Shown in pieces: positions 23,849-35,066 of a DNA stretch of 64,000 bases. The stretch spans positions 10,292,001 through 10,356,000 of the forward strand of contig CM059621.1 of the NCBI GenBank assembly GCA_030435675.1, written 5' to 3'. Position 1 is the first letter of the stretch. Every line of letters starts with the position of its first letter. The notes beneath the pieces are model-generated. The model had not been told where the DNA came from and searched no databases. It was given only the letters and a program-made list of their open reading frames with translations. Origin of the DNA: Steinernema hermaphroditum. Its lineage: Eukaryota; Nematoda; Chromadorea; Rhabditida; Steinernematidae. The position numbers and the translations under genes were made by a program.

Positions 23849-26265
23849 GTGGACGAGCAGGGTGATCAATGCATTCCAATGCTGCAACGATTAAAAATTA
23901 ATCAGAAGTGTCCTTTTGTTTGAGAAGTCGCGTCAGAGTCGCCGAGGAAATGGGAAGCATCGTCCGATGGGAATCGGATATCAGCTCAATTGTTGCCTTT
24001 TTATGCAAGCTCGTTGTGTAAGACATTGAAATGGGCGACACAAAGTTATGTTTAGATGGAAAAGACTCTCTCTAAGACTCTAAAGCAGGGCCGATCGTTT
24101 GACTCCCACAAGTGGCTCTCGGAGAGGTCGTTATCGAAGCTTAAAAAGACATGATGAGTATCAAGCCGAGAGACACGCATGAAACTACATGTGTCCAAGT
24201 GAGAGAGGGTGGACAAATTGGGAACCGTTATTAGTTGTGTTCGAAAGAACGATCGCCGGGCGCCGCAAGAAAAGGACGCCAGCTGACACACTTCGTTTGA
24301 GTGACGCTCTTGCCGCGGAGAGGAATCGGAGGAATTGTTCTACGATCACGAAACTTCGGAGTAGACTAAAATAGATCATTCTATCCGAATTCCCAAAGAA
24401 ACAGGGCCTATGTGTAGGCGAATCACGGCATAAGATTTGCCGACTCGAGGACTTTGCGTTGAGCGCACTTGGGGAAATTAGACTTTCCGAGAAGGCGAAG
24501 GAGAACTTCGGAGGCGCAGGGCTAAAAGGGCACAAATCTCCGGAGAGGAGTCGACAATTTGCACAAGCGAAAATCTATTAAACAGAAACTGACGAGCGGC
24601 CGTCGGCAATCAGTCACTCTAACGGCTCTTCCTCATTAGTCACGATTATAAAGCAATAAGGGCCCAGGCTGGTCCCCGATTTAACGCCCGTGCGTGCGTC
24701 TGTGGCAGTGGAAAGGACACCAGCCCCACTCGGAACCCCCTTTGGGGCGGCAGCGCCGTCCACTCGAGGCTCTGAAGCCCAGACTGTGGGTTCGTGACTC
24801 CTATCGTGTTCTAGATGGGACCGGATGCAGTGTTCCTGTGGAGCTCCCATAAAAACATCCCCTCGATGGTGCTCTGAAGAGAGGCACGGCAGCAATAAAA
24901 GCGATCGGAGAAGTCGAACGATTAGGCCCAACAAACGAGCGAACAGGCGGAGAGATTAAATTAATTAGGCAATTAAAAAGTGGACCGACGTGAGAAACGC
25001 CGATCTGTGGGAAGCACTCGCCTGGAATCGGCACAATAATAACCGAACGTCAAGGCAATTCGATTACTGGGTGGGAAAGAAGGCGTCGATGACGAATGTG
25101 GCCAAAGATGCCGCGAAACTCGGCATTATCCGAAAGGGCCTTTCTTGGCCAAAATTATAGGCAACAAAAGGATTTGTGGGGATGATACCAAGGCGAATAC
25201 ATGAAATGAAATGAAATTGAAATTGGAGGGAGATGAGGGGACCGACCCTCACGTCATCCCGCGGCTCTTCGCACAACACGTGTGGAGCACCTTCGTGCAT
25301 CAGACGTCAATTATTCAGAAGATGCCTGCAAATGCACACAACTTCGTGACCGAAGTTGAGGCCGGATTCCGGGAGGTCCGACGAGAACGAGGACGTGCAG
25401 ATCGAAAAAACGAACGCGAACGGGCGCAGATCGAAGAGAGTGACTTTCGAAGTGTATCGTGGACCGTGCCGAGTAGGGCGTTGTTTCAAGAGCGCTCCGA
25501 GGGTGAGTCGGTTAGCCCTCCAAGCCAAATCAAGCGCGCAGAGGTTGAAAGCATGGCGAGTGCATTATCTCGATGAAATACAATTTTGTGACGCCGCATA
25601 ATCGAATAGAGGGGCTCAAATTCCACGAAACGGCGATTTTCATTAGCTCATACCGTAGAGGTCGAGCCCGGGAGGCACTGGGCTCGGCGCAAAGTTTACG
25701 CGTCGCCCCCTCGCCGTCCCCGAAGTTCCGGAAGTGTTTTGCACGTAAACATCCCAGTGGATGCTTCCCCTGATTTCCCTTCCAGGGCCTCGTTAAAACT
25801 CGGTCCTTTAGGGCTGCAAAATCGAGAAGGAGCAGAACTAGGCTAGCTGCAACAATCTTATTAGATTGGCCCACATAACGAACTTGGAGAAACCACCCTT
25901 CCCGATCCCTTTCGGATACAGCAAAGTACGTCCCCAATTGAACGTGTGTTTTCTCGAGATTTCAAGTTTCAAACATTGATACGATTATAGATAAGGACAA
26001 GGGATGTTCCTGCATCGCTGCTCTCACTTTATGTTCCTTGCCTAACAACACAGTAATGAAAAGCAAGAACAACCGCGATTTTCGACAATACCACTCAATA
26101 ACAGTGCGAAGAACCGCACCAAGAGATCCACACAGCGATACCGTACTCCGCACCGCCCTTCCCCCAAACCTATATGCAGTGCACAACCAGGGAAAAATGC
26201 ATTTACATTCCAATTTACCAACAACAGGCGATCAACAACTAAAAGAAGCATACCAGATTCATATC
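23849..26265. other. 2.4 kb intergenic region, no gene recognised
   Basis: Both strands contain only short reading frames without domain-like composition or flanking splice signals. The region separates the 5' end of the GPCR gene from the 3' end of the mitochondrial ribosomal protein gene and may hold regulatory DNA of the receptor; nothing specific can be shown. Confidence 0.5.
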
Positions 26266-26271
26266 TTTATT
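26266..26271 (-). terminator. poly(A) signal overlapping the mrps18b stop codon
   Basis: On the minus strand the sequence reads GCCAAATAAAG: the codons end GCC AAA TAA and the hexamer AATAAA includes the stop. The 3' UTR must be very short. Confidence 0.6.
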
Positions 26272-27216
26272 TGGCTTTGCGAGCGAATTCGTCGTGCCGC
26301 AGCCACCACTGGTCCCAGTTGTTTCCGAAGTCGCGCTTGAACGTCGGGAAGTCCACGAGCGGATCGGGATGGATTTCCCACAGTTTGTTCGTTCCTCTTT
26401 CTACTTCCTGGTGATCCTTACCGTCGTAAGCCGCGTACCATTGTTTGTAGTCGAAGTTACGGAACGGCACGTCGAACGTCAAGGTGCCTAAAATTTCAAT
26501 CCGTAGGCATTCGTGAGACTATCACACAATCTGCCATCTACATTTAAAAGTCTTCTTAAACTTTTGGACCAGAATCGAAGTACAAAATGAATTTCTGCAA
26601 CTACATAGAAGGCCTTACCGTTCTCTTGGGCTTTCAACAGTTGAGCCTGGAGTTGATGGTACTGCTCACGACAAAGACCGGACTTCAGGAGATGAATAGG
26701 CTTGTCGGTTCCGGGCGCCAGAAACTGTTCAATTAAACTTGGATTCTAAAAAAGGAGATGGATGACAAGGATTAGCCTTCGACCTCACCCTATAGTCGAA
26801 AAACAGATATTCATCTCGACAGACGGGACATGCATTGTTCAGCCGGAATTTACCTTCGGTGTCGATACACACCAAACGAGGTTTCGACTGCGTGATCATC
26901 TGACCACGTACATTACGTTTGTACCACTTGTAAACGGGAAGTCCCTTGTAGGCTTCTTCATATGCTGAAACCGAATATATTCAAATATACCCTCAGTTAC
27001 GACAGAGTTACATTTGCTCTTCATGTAGTTAATCTGCTCCTCTATCGTATGCTTCGGTTTCAAGAGTCCCTTCTTCTTTTCGACATTGTTGTAAGCATAC
27101 ATTACAGCTTCTTTGGGACTTTCGACGGCATCCGTCCCGCACCCGCGAAAGGCTGCATACGAAACTGACGAAACTGCTCTAGAAAACTTTGCTGGCGTTC
27201 GCAGAACTTGCAGCAT
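26267..27216 (-). CDS. mrps18b: mitochondrial small-subunit ribosomal protein S18B (mS40)
   Basis: Component of the small subunit of the mitochondrial ribosome. The start at 27216 follows a clear acceptor (CTGTTTCAG|AT-ATG), and the N-terminus is basic and Ser/Arg-rich like a mitochondrial presequence. The bS18 homology lies in the middle exons: GLPVYKWYKRNVRGQM, NNACPVCRDEYLFFDYRN, SLIEQFLAPGTD, then GLCREQYHQLQAQLLKAQ. The CPVC pair corresponds to the Cys-containing motif of MRPS18 proteins. The C-terminal extension (DPLVDFPTFKRDFGNNWDQW) is typical of the longer S18B form. Four exons, about 240 residues. The TAA stop at 26267-26269 lies inside AATAAA, so the poly(A) signal and the stop overlap. 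Confidence 0.82.
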
Positions 27217-27359
27217 ATCTGAAACAGAGATCTAACTTGCACATAAGCAACGAAACAGCTTCAAATCAAGTAGAAACGTGCGCAGTGCTCCTCCCAATAC
27301 GATCAATTGCACTATGGAGAAACGACTAGATACCAGCGCGAGGTTCTCCCAACTTGATA

Positions 27360-27997
27360 TTGTATTCGTCAAAAGTCTCTAGCAAAACTGCCACCACGAA
27401 AATTTTGCGCGCGCATTTCACGCGCCAAAAATTTCGCAATGGGATATGCTCAAAATCATGGTAATTCGCTGTTTTCTCGTTTCTGACGCGATTTCATCAA
27501 ATTTCGTGAACGGACGGTTGTTGATCTGCCGCGTCGAATGAGCCCTGGCTCGACTGCCAGCATGCTTTCCTCGCTGAGTTATTAGCAAATCATTAGTTTG
27601 CATTTGAGAGTTGAACAGTTAGCTGGAGATTCATATGTTGGAGGCGTTCTAGATCACAGCAGGACCCATATACAACGTCTTGATGGGCAGCTAATCCATT
27701 ATGTTCTTAAAAATCCACGTCACACGATTCAAACGCCATTGTCCACCATTGATTCCTAATAACTCTGCGAGGAAAGCATGCTGGCAGTCGAGCCAGGGCT
27801 CATTCGACGCGGCAGAGTTTGATCAACAACCGTCCGTTCACGAAATTTGACGAAATCGCGTCAGAAACGAGAAAACAGCGAATTACTATGATTTTGACCA
27901 TATCCCATTGTAAATTTTTCGGCGCGTGAAATGCGCGCGCAAAATTTTCGTGGTGGGAGCCCTCTACGTTTTTGCTAGAGACTTTTGACGAATACAA
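27360..27997. mobile_element. 638-bp foldback element with ~230-bp terminal inverted repeats
   Basis: The arms 27360-27585 and 27756-27997 are near-perfect reverse complements. They start TTGTATTCGTCAAAAGTCTC and include CATGCTGGCAGTCGAGCC at the inner ends; a handful of substitutions and a few small indels separate them. TA flanks both ends (27358-27359 and 27998-27999). The 170-bp loop has no recognisable transposase. It lies between the mrps18b 5' end and the syndecan gene, about 140 bp upstream of the mrps18b start. Confidence 0.85.
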
Positions 27998-28759
27998 TAT
28001 GTATATCGCTTACAAAAGGGCCCTGTAGGTGCACTTTTAAATTCCGTTTGAATGCACGCATACCGTTGAGCAACTGTCACTTCTTAGGGAAATCGTTTCA
28101 GGACGCATTGTACAGTACTGAACTTTTCATTGAAGCCTACTGGCTCATTTGCCACTGTAATTTGAAAACCCGAAGACTCTCTGAATATGTAGTCAGGTAA
28201 CAGAGAAGCAAAAAGTAGTACATAGAAAGACAGAAAGCTGGTCGAGATGCACTTCCTCCGGAACTTCCCTAATACTGGTTCTCTGAGGTCCCAAAAGAAG
28301 AGATACATCATAATATCATGGTACGCATCATAGCATCGCCTCAGAAAAAAAGAAGATTTGCACAAAAAAGAACCTGTGTGCTTATACGATTGCTTCTCAT
28401 CTAAGGCTCCCGTGCAGATGTTCCTGAACGCATGCGGGAGGCCGACTGTGGGGATGGGTCACTCGTCGGCGTATAGTAAATCGATAGGGGCGCGGGTTGA
28501 TGCATTTGCAGAGCTCTCCAACTCGTCGGCCATCGGGCGATTCTTGCGCTGCGCGCGTGCTCTGCGATTAAAGTGCTTTGTTCGATTTCTTGCTTGCAGA
28601 GAATACCGGTACCGACCAGATGATACTTGGTTCTCGATGGTTAAGGTGCGCGCCACTATCACATCCCGCGCCCCATTCATCCTCTCTTTTTTCGGGCTCT
28701 GTTTTATGTCCCCACTTTCAGTGACCACGCTATGCCTGTCCCCGAGTAGCTTCACTAAA

Positions 28760-29867
28760 ATGCGGACTCTACTGCTGATAGCCTGTTTGCTGGCGGGCGC
28801 CGCTTTTGCTGTAACATCTACTACTAATAGAACCGAGGTTTGGGTCCTTCTGGAACGACTTGAAGATGCAAATGAGCTGCTTTAGGTAGAAGGGAGTGGG
28901 ACGCCGCCATCTCATGTGCCAAAGAGCAATGCTGGGGGGTCCGATGCCGAGTGGCATTCCTCCGGAATCAGTCCCGACGACGAAGACGGCGATGTCGAGG
29001 AGGGCTCGGGCTCGGACATCGAAGGCTCGGGCCATGTAGAAACCGTTGTGAAGGCGCCCACAACTGCGCCTCCGAAAACGTCCTCAACGCAAAGGAATAC
29101 GGTACCGACAAGTTCGGAACCTTCAGTGGTCATCGAGGAACATCACGAGCCCGAAGTCGTCGTCCAGGACGACGACATGAAGATCACCGAGGAGGTATCT
29201 ACTCGGCGGCCAAACGTCGATTACCCGCCGGTCGTGGTTCCTACTTCTCCGGTTCCCGATGACAGAGACGTGAACTCGAAGACAAAGGGTGCTGGCCGCG
29301 CCACTTTCGACCCTGTGTTGAAGCCTGGAATCCTCGCAGGTCCGTTTTTTCTCTATGAATTGCTTTTCTGTGGGACGGTTAACGAAAATTCCGATTTTAT
29401 TGCGCGGTGTCAGTTATATAGTTGACTTCATATTGTTTCCTATCATCGCATAATCGATGGATTGAGCCTGGGTTACCTCGGCGCAAGCGCATGTGGGGTC
29501 ACCCCCGAAGAGCAAGAGTTATTGATTAGTGCGCATATAGTATAGTAGTACTGACCAGAACCACAATTGAAGATTAGGCCTTCTGGAGTACGGTATAGCT
29601 AAAGCTACAGATGACCCGGACGTTTCGGTCCAATTTTTCACTTTTAATTAAACGATACGGTATGCCTCCTTAACATCAAACACTATGTTTGCAGCGGTCA
29701 TCGGAGGCGCCGTCGTTGGTCTTCTAGCAGCGATACTGATGGTCATGTTCATCATCTACCGTATGCGGAAGAAAGACGAAGGCAGCTACGCCTTGGACGA
29801 GCCCAAACAACCACCTCACTACAGCTACGCATATCAGAAGGCTCCGACAAAGGAATTTTACGCATGA
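28760..29867 (+). CDS. sdn-1: syndecan, transmembrane heparan-sulfate proteoglycan
   Basis: Cell-surface proteoglycan that carries heparan sulfate and links matrix and growth-factor signals to the cytoskeleton. The start at 28760 gives a signal peptide ([17 protein letters not shown]). A 48-nt intron (28838-28885) precedes exon 2. The acidic ectodomain has glycosaminoglycan attachment sites EGSG and [13 protein letters not shown] 355-nt intron follows (about 29340-29694). The last exon holds the transmembrane helix ([18 protein letters not shown]), the conserved C1 region ([15 protein letters not shown]) and the C2 end TKEFYA, the EFYA PDZ-binding motif diagnostic of syndecans. About 237 residues. 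The membrane domain has the GxxxG-like GGAVVG pattern for dimerisation. A strong call. Confidence 0.95.
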
Positions 29868-30153
29868 TTGCCACAAACTCCAATTGCTCAATTTTGAAAA
29901 TACTGTTTTTCCAGCGACGGTGGATCACTTGGATCCTCCTTCACACCCGACAGAACGAGTCCTCTGTACATATTGAAAATCCGCATTTTACCCTCGTCTG
30001 CATAGCTTCTGCCACGTTCTAGCACATGCCTGTCACTTCCCCGATACCCTCACATGACCCTCTTCCCCAATTGTCCATAATACCGTATCTCTAATTTATG
30101 CTTATAGAGTAGTTCCTTTTTTTTTGTTGCCCATTACGTCACGAATCTTCAGT

Positions 30154-30159
30154 AATAAA
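30154..30159 (+). terminator. poly(A) signal of syndecan
   Basis: AATAAA about 290 nt after the syndecan stop codon, the first canonical hexamer downstream on the plus strand. It fits the expected 3' UTR end. Confidence 0.55.
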
Positions 30160-30899
30160 AAACCTCGTTTTCATACGATACGCATTACTCATTCAGAGTA
30201 CCTGTGCTGCTCGTTCATCACAGGATAACAGGATAACTCTGTCAACTGTCCGTAGCCGTGCTGCGTCGCTATCCCTTCCAACAGCATTTACGGTGACAAA
30301 TAATCACATCGTTTACTCGTCATTCCGAGGTCACGTACGGCTCGGCGGCGTCCTTCAAAGGGGACGGCACCCAGCCACATACCGCACATAAGGGACCACT
30401 CAGCTTATGCCAGGAAACAGCGCAGCTGTCCAAAAATGCTGAGGTGACCGTTAGTCTTTGCGCGGAGATGTTACAAAAGAAAGGCAAACAGATGCCGTAA
30501 TGTTTTGCGAGTATCCCTACATTTCCTAACATAAGCTGAGAGATCCCTTAGGTACCTGGCCGTTTCACAAGATGGCTGTGCAGCAATAGCATAGGAATTG
30601 CTGCAGGTCGATAGAGCCAAAGTCGTTGCTGAAGCCTGTAGCTTCGTACCATCTGTCGTACACAACTGCACCAGCGTCAGGACCACATAGACAGCGCTGT
30701 AACAACTAGCTAACACTCCTGCCAAGAAGATAGATACCCCTGACTAGGATGAAAAACATCAATTGAAATGAATCATTCGACTATAGTAATCGTGATAAAG
30801 TGAAAGCACTCCGAGTCTCCAAAGGATAGGCAACAACAATGTATGAATTAAACAAACAAATTCGTTTATAAACAACAAGAGCAAACAACAACAAGTAAT

Positions 30900-31979
30900 T
30901 AGACCTTCTGTTGGGCCTCCTTGACCTTCGCCTTCTCCAGCTTGGACTTCTTCGCCTGGGAACGAGCCGACATGATTCCACCTCCCCAGTGCTTGCGGAT
31001 CTGAAAAGAGGTGTTAGCGCTGCCCGACACTCTCTTCCTACCTCCTCAGCGCGCTCGTTGAAGTTGGTGGTGACAGTCTCGACAAGCTTGTTCAGGGCGT
31101 TTTTGTCTTCGCTAAAGCGATCGTACGTAAGCAACTATGTTACTTAAGGGACAGGACTTACGGGTTCGTGTCGACCAGGGCCAGGCAGGAGGTGGTCTTC
31201 TTGTGAACAACCTGTCCGAGGCGAGCCTTTCCCTTGACGATGCAGTAGGGCACCTTGAATTTGCGGCAGAGGGCAGGAAGGAAGAGGACGACCTCGATGG
31301 GGTCGACGTCATGGGCGATGACGACGAGGGAAGCTTTCTTGTTCTCGATGAGCTTCGTAACGGTGCAGATGCCGGTATGAACGACGGGAGGACGCTTGGT
31401 GACCTTCTCTTCCTTGCCAGCGGCACGGTCCTCGGCACGGGCAGCAAGACGCTGCTTCTTTGCCTGCTTGGTCTCAGGACGGTACTTGTCGAGGAGACGG
31501 AACATCTCAGAAGCTGGAGAAGGAGGTTCAGAAGATGTAAGCTACGCTATACGTCTCACCGGTCTGCTTGTCCAAAGTTTGGTGGAACTGGTGGATGGTA
31601 GGTGGCACCTTCAGACGCTTTTGGAGGACAGCCTTCTGGCGCTGGAGGCGGATGTACTTGGGCCAGCGGACGAAGCGGGTCAGATCACGCTTAGGCTGGA
31701 TGTCCTGTCCGATGCCCCAATTGCGATCGCGGCTCTCGAAGAGAGGGTTCTTCTCATCCTTCTTGGACTCAGCCTTCTGGATGTGCGCCGGAGGGGCAGC
31801 AACCTTCTTCTTAATCACCTTCTTGGTCGGCTAAAGCACAGGCTTCAGATGGCGCACAAGCAAAATACGCAAAACGGACAAGAATTTCGTCATTGATCTC
31901 TTTCAGAATTTTATTATAGCTAACATTTTACAAAATCTAAGCGTAAATCGCTAAAATTTACAAAAAAAAAACATACCAT
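30900..31979 (-). CDS. rpl-7A: large-subunit ribosomal protein eL8 (RPL7A)
   Basis: Cytosolic 60S ribosomal protein. The first coding exon is only the ATG (31977-31979), followed directly by GTATGT and a 146-nt intron (31831-31976). Exon 2 begins [14 protein letters not shown], close to the usual RPL7A N-terminus, and continues [19 protein letters not shown] and [20 protein letters not shown]. The L7Ae RNA-binding core follows ([56 protein letters not shown]). The C-terminus is [20 protein letters not shown] and the stop is TAA at 30900-30902. Five exons, about 266 residues, the family's normal length. The likely 5' UTR contains a pyrimidine tract (CCTTTTCC, near 32035) that could be a TOP element. 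Confidence 0.95.
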
Positions 31980-33640
31980 AGTGGCCTATGTTCGGGCACG
32001 TCCGAGTCAAACAACGAAAAGCAGTGGAAAAGGTTCGTACAGCGCCGTGGTCGGCTGCGTATCATTGGAAACCACACAAGACCTGAAGCGGGAAAAATGA
32101 ATATTTGGTTTTGGAAATATCGCGTGTTCGGACCTGACGTGGGGTGGTCGCACGCTGCCTCGCCGATCCACCCCGGGACGAGGGCACAATTCGTTGGAGC
32201 CGCAGTTCGAAAACAGTTGTCGAATGGGGAATACATCGATATTGATATGTATTTGTTATAAAATACAAAAAATTCTCACAAATTGTGAAAGGTGAGGAAA
32301 CCCGTGAAAACTCTATATCTCGAATATTTTCCGAAGTTAGACGAACGTCTCCACTTTCTTTCTTCTGTTCTCGAAGCCCTGTTGGGTCGGCAAGTTGAAC
32401 GTTGTATGCTACTGCACAGTTAGGTCCAAATGGTTGGACAGTTAGTTCTCCTGTCGCCCAACAAACCAGGACGCACCATCACTGAATCGAATCTCGATTT
32501 TTACGAGACAGTCAGAGAAATGGTTACAATTTTGGAAGGCCGAAACTTCGGGGCTTGACGAAACTTTAAAGGGGCCTCGTCGAATGTGTTCAGGGCAAAC
32601 CTTACTTTTGAAGTTCGGGCTTTCGACATGACAATATTAGTGGAGAATCGTTCTAAGTTCAGTCCTTACATGACCGCTTTGCTACGGAACGTTTAACTCG
32701 GTTCACAGGAGGACTGTGAATAATTTATGGGAATTATTGGTTGAAGTCGGGCTTATTTACTTAAAAATTATTTACTGAAGTGACATCACTTATGGCCCGC
32801 TAGGCCCGCATCACCCGTTCCAATGAGCTTCGTAAAATCTGTGAATACTGCGAAATGATAGCGCCTTTCAATCGACCCAATAGAGCTTTGCGAACCTCTA
32901 CACGAAGTACTAAATAACTTGAGAAACATACTGTCACACCTTCAATTCTGTTCGAAATCCAAATCTGAACTTCCAAAATCCAAATCTCACTCCTCGTGTT
33001 AGGAACAAAAGCTGTCTACAGAGGCAGTTCGAGGCGCCGCTGAGCTGTTGCATGCACGAGTGGATGTATTTTGTTTTGGCTGAATTAATTACTGTCAATG
33101 CGGACCCTTTAGGGGAATCAATACCGCGCACGCTTCATCATCTACATATCTATTTGCGCTAGCCGGGAACAGGAGACCCGCCCACGATCCACCTCATCGC
33201 CTGAGCGGCTAGGACGAAACGATGCTTGGGTGGCTTTTCTCTCGTGTTTTTGCTCTTTTAACCGACGCCATTTCCTCCTGTTCCACGAAAGGGTTATGAT
33301 GGAACGCGCGAGGTCGCAGGCCACTTGTATCTTTGAGGCGTGAACTGCGTGCTTGGGAGGATCGGTGCTGTCGCGTGGGTTCGCCTAACCCCTTAATCCG
33401 TGTGGAACTGTGGAGGAATTCAGAAAGACGCTGCTCATGGTCACCGACTGTGCTTCGCAGCGTTCCATTTGCCATTGTCGTTACGAGGATTTGCCGCTGA
33501 GTTGACGTAACTCCGCCTACGGCACCAGTCATTTTCCGCCTCTCATTTGCTTCATTAAAATCCACTTTGATCGATCCTTAACCGCGAGTTAGAGACAACG
33601 AGCATCTAATTCGATTTCTGCACCCCGGAGAACCAGGCTT
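31980..33640. other. intergenic region, no gene recognised
   Basis: Bidirectional spacer between RPL7A (minus) and the membrane protein at 33641 (plus). A minus-strand frame of 118 codons at 33209-33565 begins with GTG and has no splice or domain support. No RNA gene was recognised. Confidence 0.5.
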
Positions 33641-35066
33641 ATGATTCTCGCGGTGATATTCTCGGCTGTGAGCTTCACACTCTTCTCCGCGGGTATCGTA
33701 CTCTCCCTGGTGGCTCCCCAACTGACTTCGGTCCCACTGGGTCTTTCGCTGACGCTCGTTGGAGTCGCCGGACTGATTCTCTCGGCCTTCTTGTGCTTCT
33801 GGCCGTCACTCCACAGACGGGGCTTCTGGCAGAAGGCTGTCCTCTCGCGGTACTCAGCACCGACCTCCGAAATCGACGAAGTCAACCTGAATCCGGACAA
33901 CACCGAAGCCGTTATGAAGAGCATACGAGGTATTCCCTATCTGATCCAGGTGAGTCCTCGTCACCTCTTTGCCCCATGTCAATCACAACCCATGGCGATG
34001 AACATTATCCCCACGCGGAAAGGGCTTTGCAGTGCATAGCTAATGAGGCGCAAAAGGGAAGCATGGCAATTAGAATCGTGGCGTAGGCCCTCGGCTCCTT
34101 TACGGCTCCTTTCTCGCGGGTGTGTAATTGTTTGTTCAACTGACGTGAATCGGTGTCTGAGGGGATGGCGCCCTCTCGGCGTCCCTCCAAGGTGTGTCCC
34201 AGAGGCACCTAGGAGGCTGACTTGTGCCGATATGCGAATCCCCTTCTAAACGAAGTCAGAAGAGGTGTTTCCCCGTGAACTACGGCAGTGAAAACGTCCG
34301 AGGTGGCGAAAGTTAACTTGCGCCTTTTCCTTTCCGACATCGACGTTTTATTTGCTCAGTTGGTCACAGTCGCACGTCCTCGCGCGTCCGAGAGGGCGTC
34401 CAAATGGAGCTAATTAGTGCACTCGTTATCCGGCGCCCCAGGCGCTATTCGATGCGCCAAACTCGAGCGGAAAGGGAGACTTCGTGCTTCTGCGCCGTGC
34501 GTCAAGGAAATGTTTTCAGGCGATACAGTATAGTATGGAAGCGACCTACTGGAAGGAGCAGCAGGGCGAGGTCGTGCGCACCTCCGTCATCCACACCGCC
34601 CCGGGTACTAATGGGCCTCCCAGTCGCCACTTATGTTGTGACTCTAGGGTGCACGAGTGTTTTGGACTGCGACTCCGAGAACGGAGAGGCGGTGAACGTG
34701 ACTCTCAGCGCCCCGAGGAACTCGGGCCCCGACGAGAATTGGGAGACCACCGGCGACAGCACTTGGCGCAATCAGCAGCTCCGACTCTCGCTGAACCGCA
34801 ACGACTCCTCGCTCCTGGTGAGTGCAGAAAGCCCCCCCCCCCCCCCCAATCAAGGCCTGCTTCAGGTCTTCCCCTACCGCGAGGTGAACACGCAGATGGA
34901 GCCCTGCGACCATGAATCGCTGCTCGATGTCGATCCCTCCGACGAGGCAACGAACAAGCCGCGCCGAAGCTTCGAGACGGGTCCCGCCAATGGCGGCTTT
35001 GAGATCAGGTGCATCGGCATGAGCGACGTCTTCCTCCATAAGTTTAACTCCAGTTTCAAGCGCTGA
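33641..35066 (+). CDS. two-pass membrane protein of unknown function
   Basis: Not recognised as a named family. The ATG at 33641 begins a helix (MILAVIFSAVSFTLFSAGIV) and a second follows closely (GLSLTLVGVAGLILSAFLCF), with the remaining ~190 residues hydrophilic and presumably cytoplasmic. Exons join cleanly: exon 1 ends IPYLIQ|GTGAGT; after a long intron (about 33950-34519) comes AIQYSMEATYWKEQQGEVV; a 43-nt intron, then CTSVLDCDSENGEAVNVTLS; then a 48-nt intron carrying a C17 run, then VFPYREVNTQMEPCDHES. It ends DVFLHKFNSSFKR with TGA at 35064-35066. About 255 residues. Splice phases agree at all junctions, which supports a real gene. Confidence 0.72.
34831..34847. repeat. poly-C tract in a tiny intron
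   Basis: About 17 consecutive C within a 48-nt intron of the two-pass membrane protein gene, between the GTGAGT donor and the CTTCAG acceptor. Such a run is rare in short introns and is a likely site of length variation or sequencing error. Confidence 0.85.

Noticed and set aside
30471..30745. Minus-strand frame with a hydrophobic stretch downstream of RPL7A, possibly a second operon gene
   Set aside because: It has an acceptor-like start (TCATCCTAG) but no in-frame ATG and no joinable downstream exon.
31831..31976. C/D snoRNA inside the first RPL7A intron
   Set aside because: An ATGACGA word (one mismatch to the C box) and a CTGA D box lie about 45 nt apart, but there is no terminal stem and I could not identify an rRNA guide match.
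33209..33565. 118-codon minus-strand frame
   Set aside because: Begins with GTG, has no recognisable domain, splice support or poly(A) signal.
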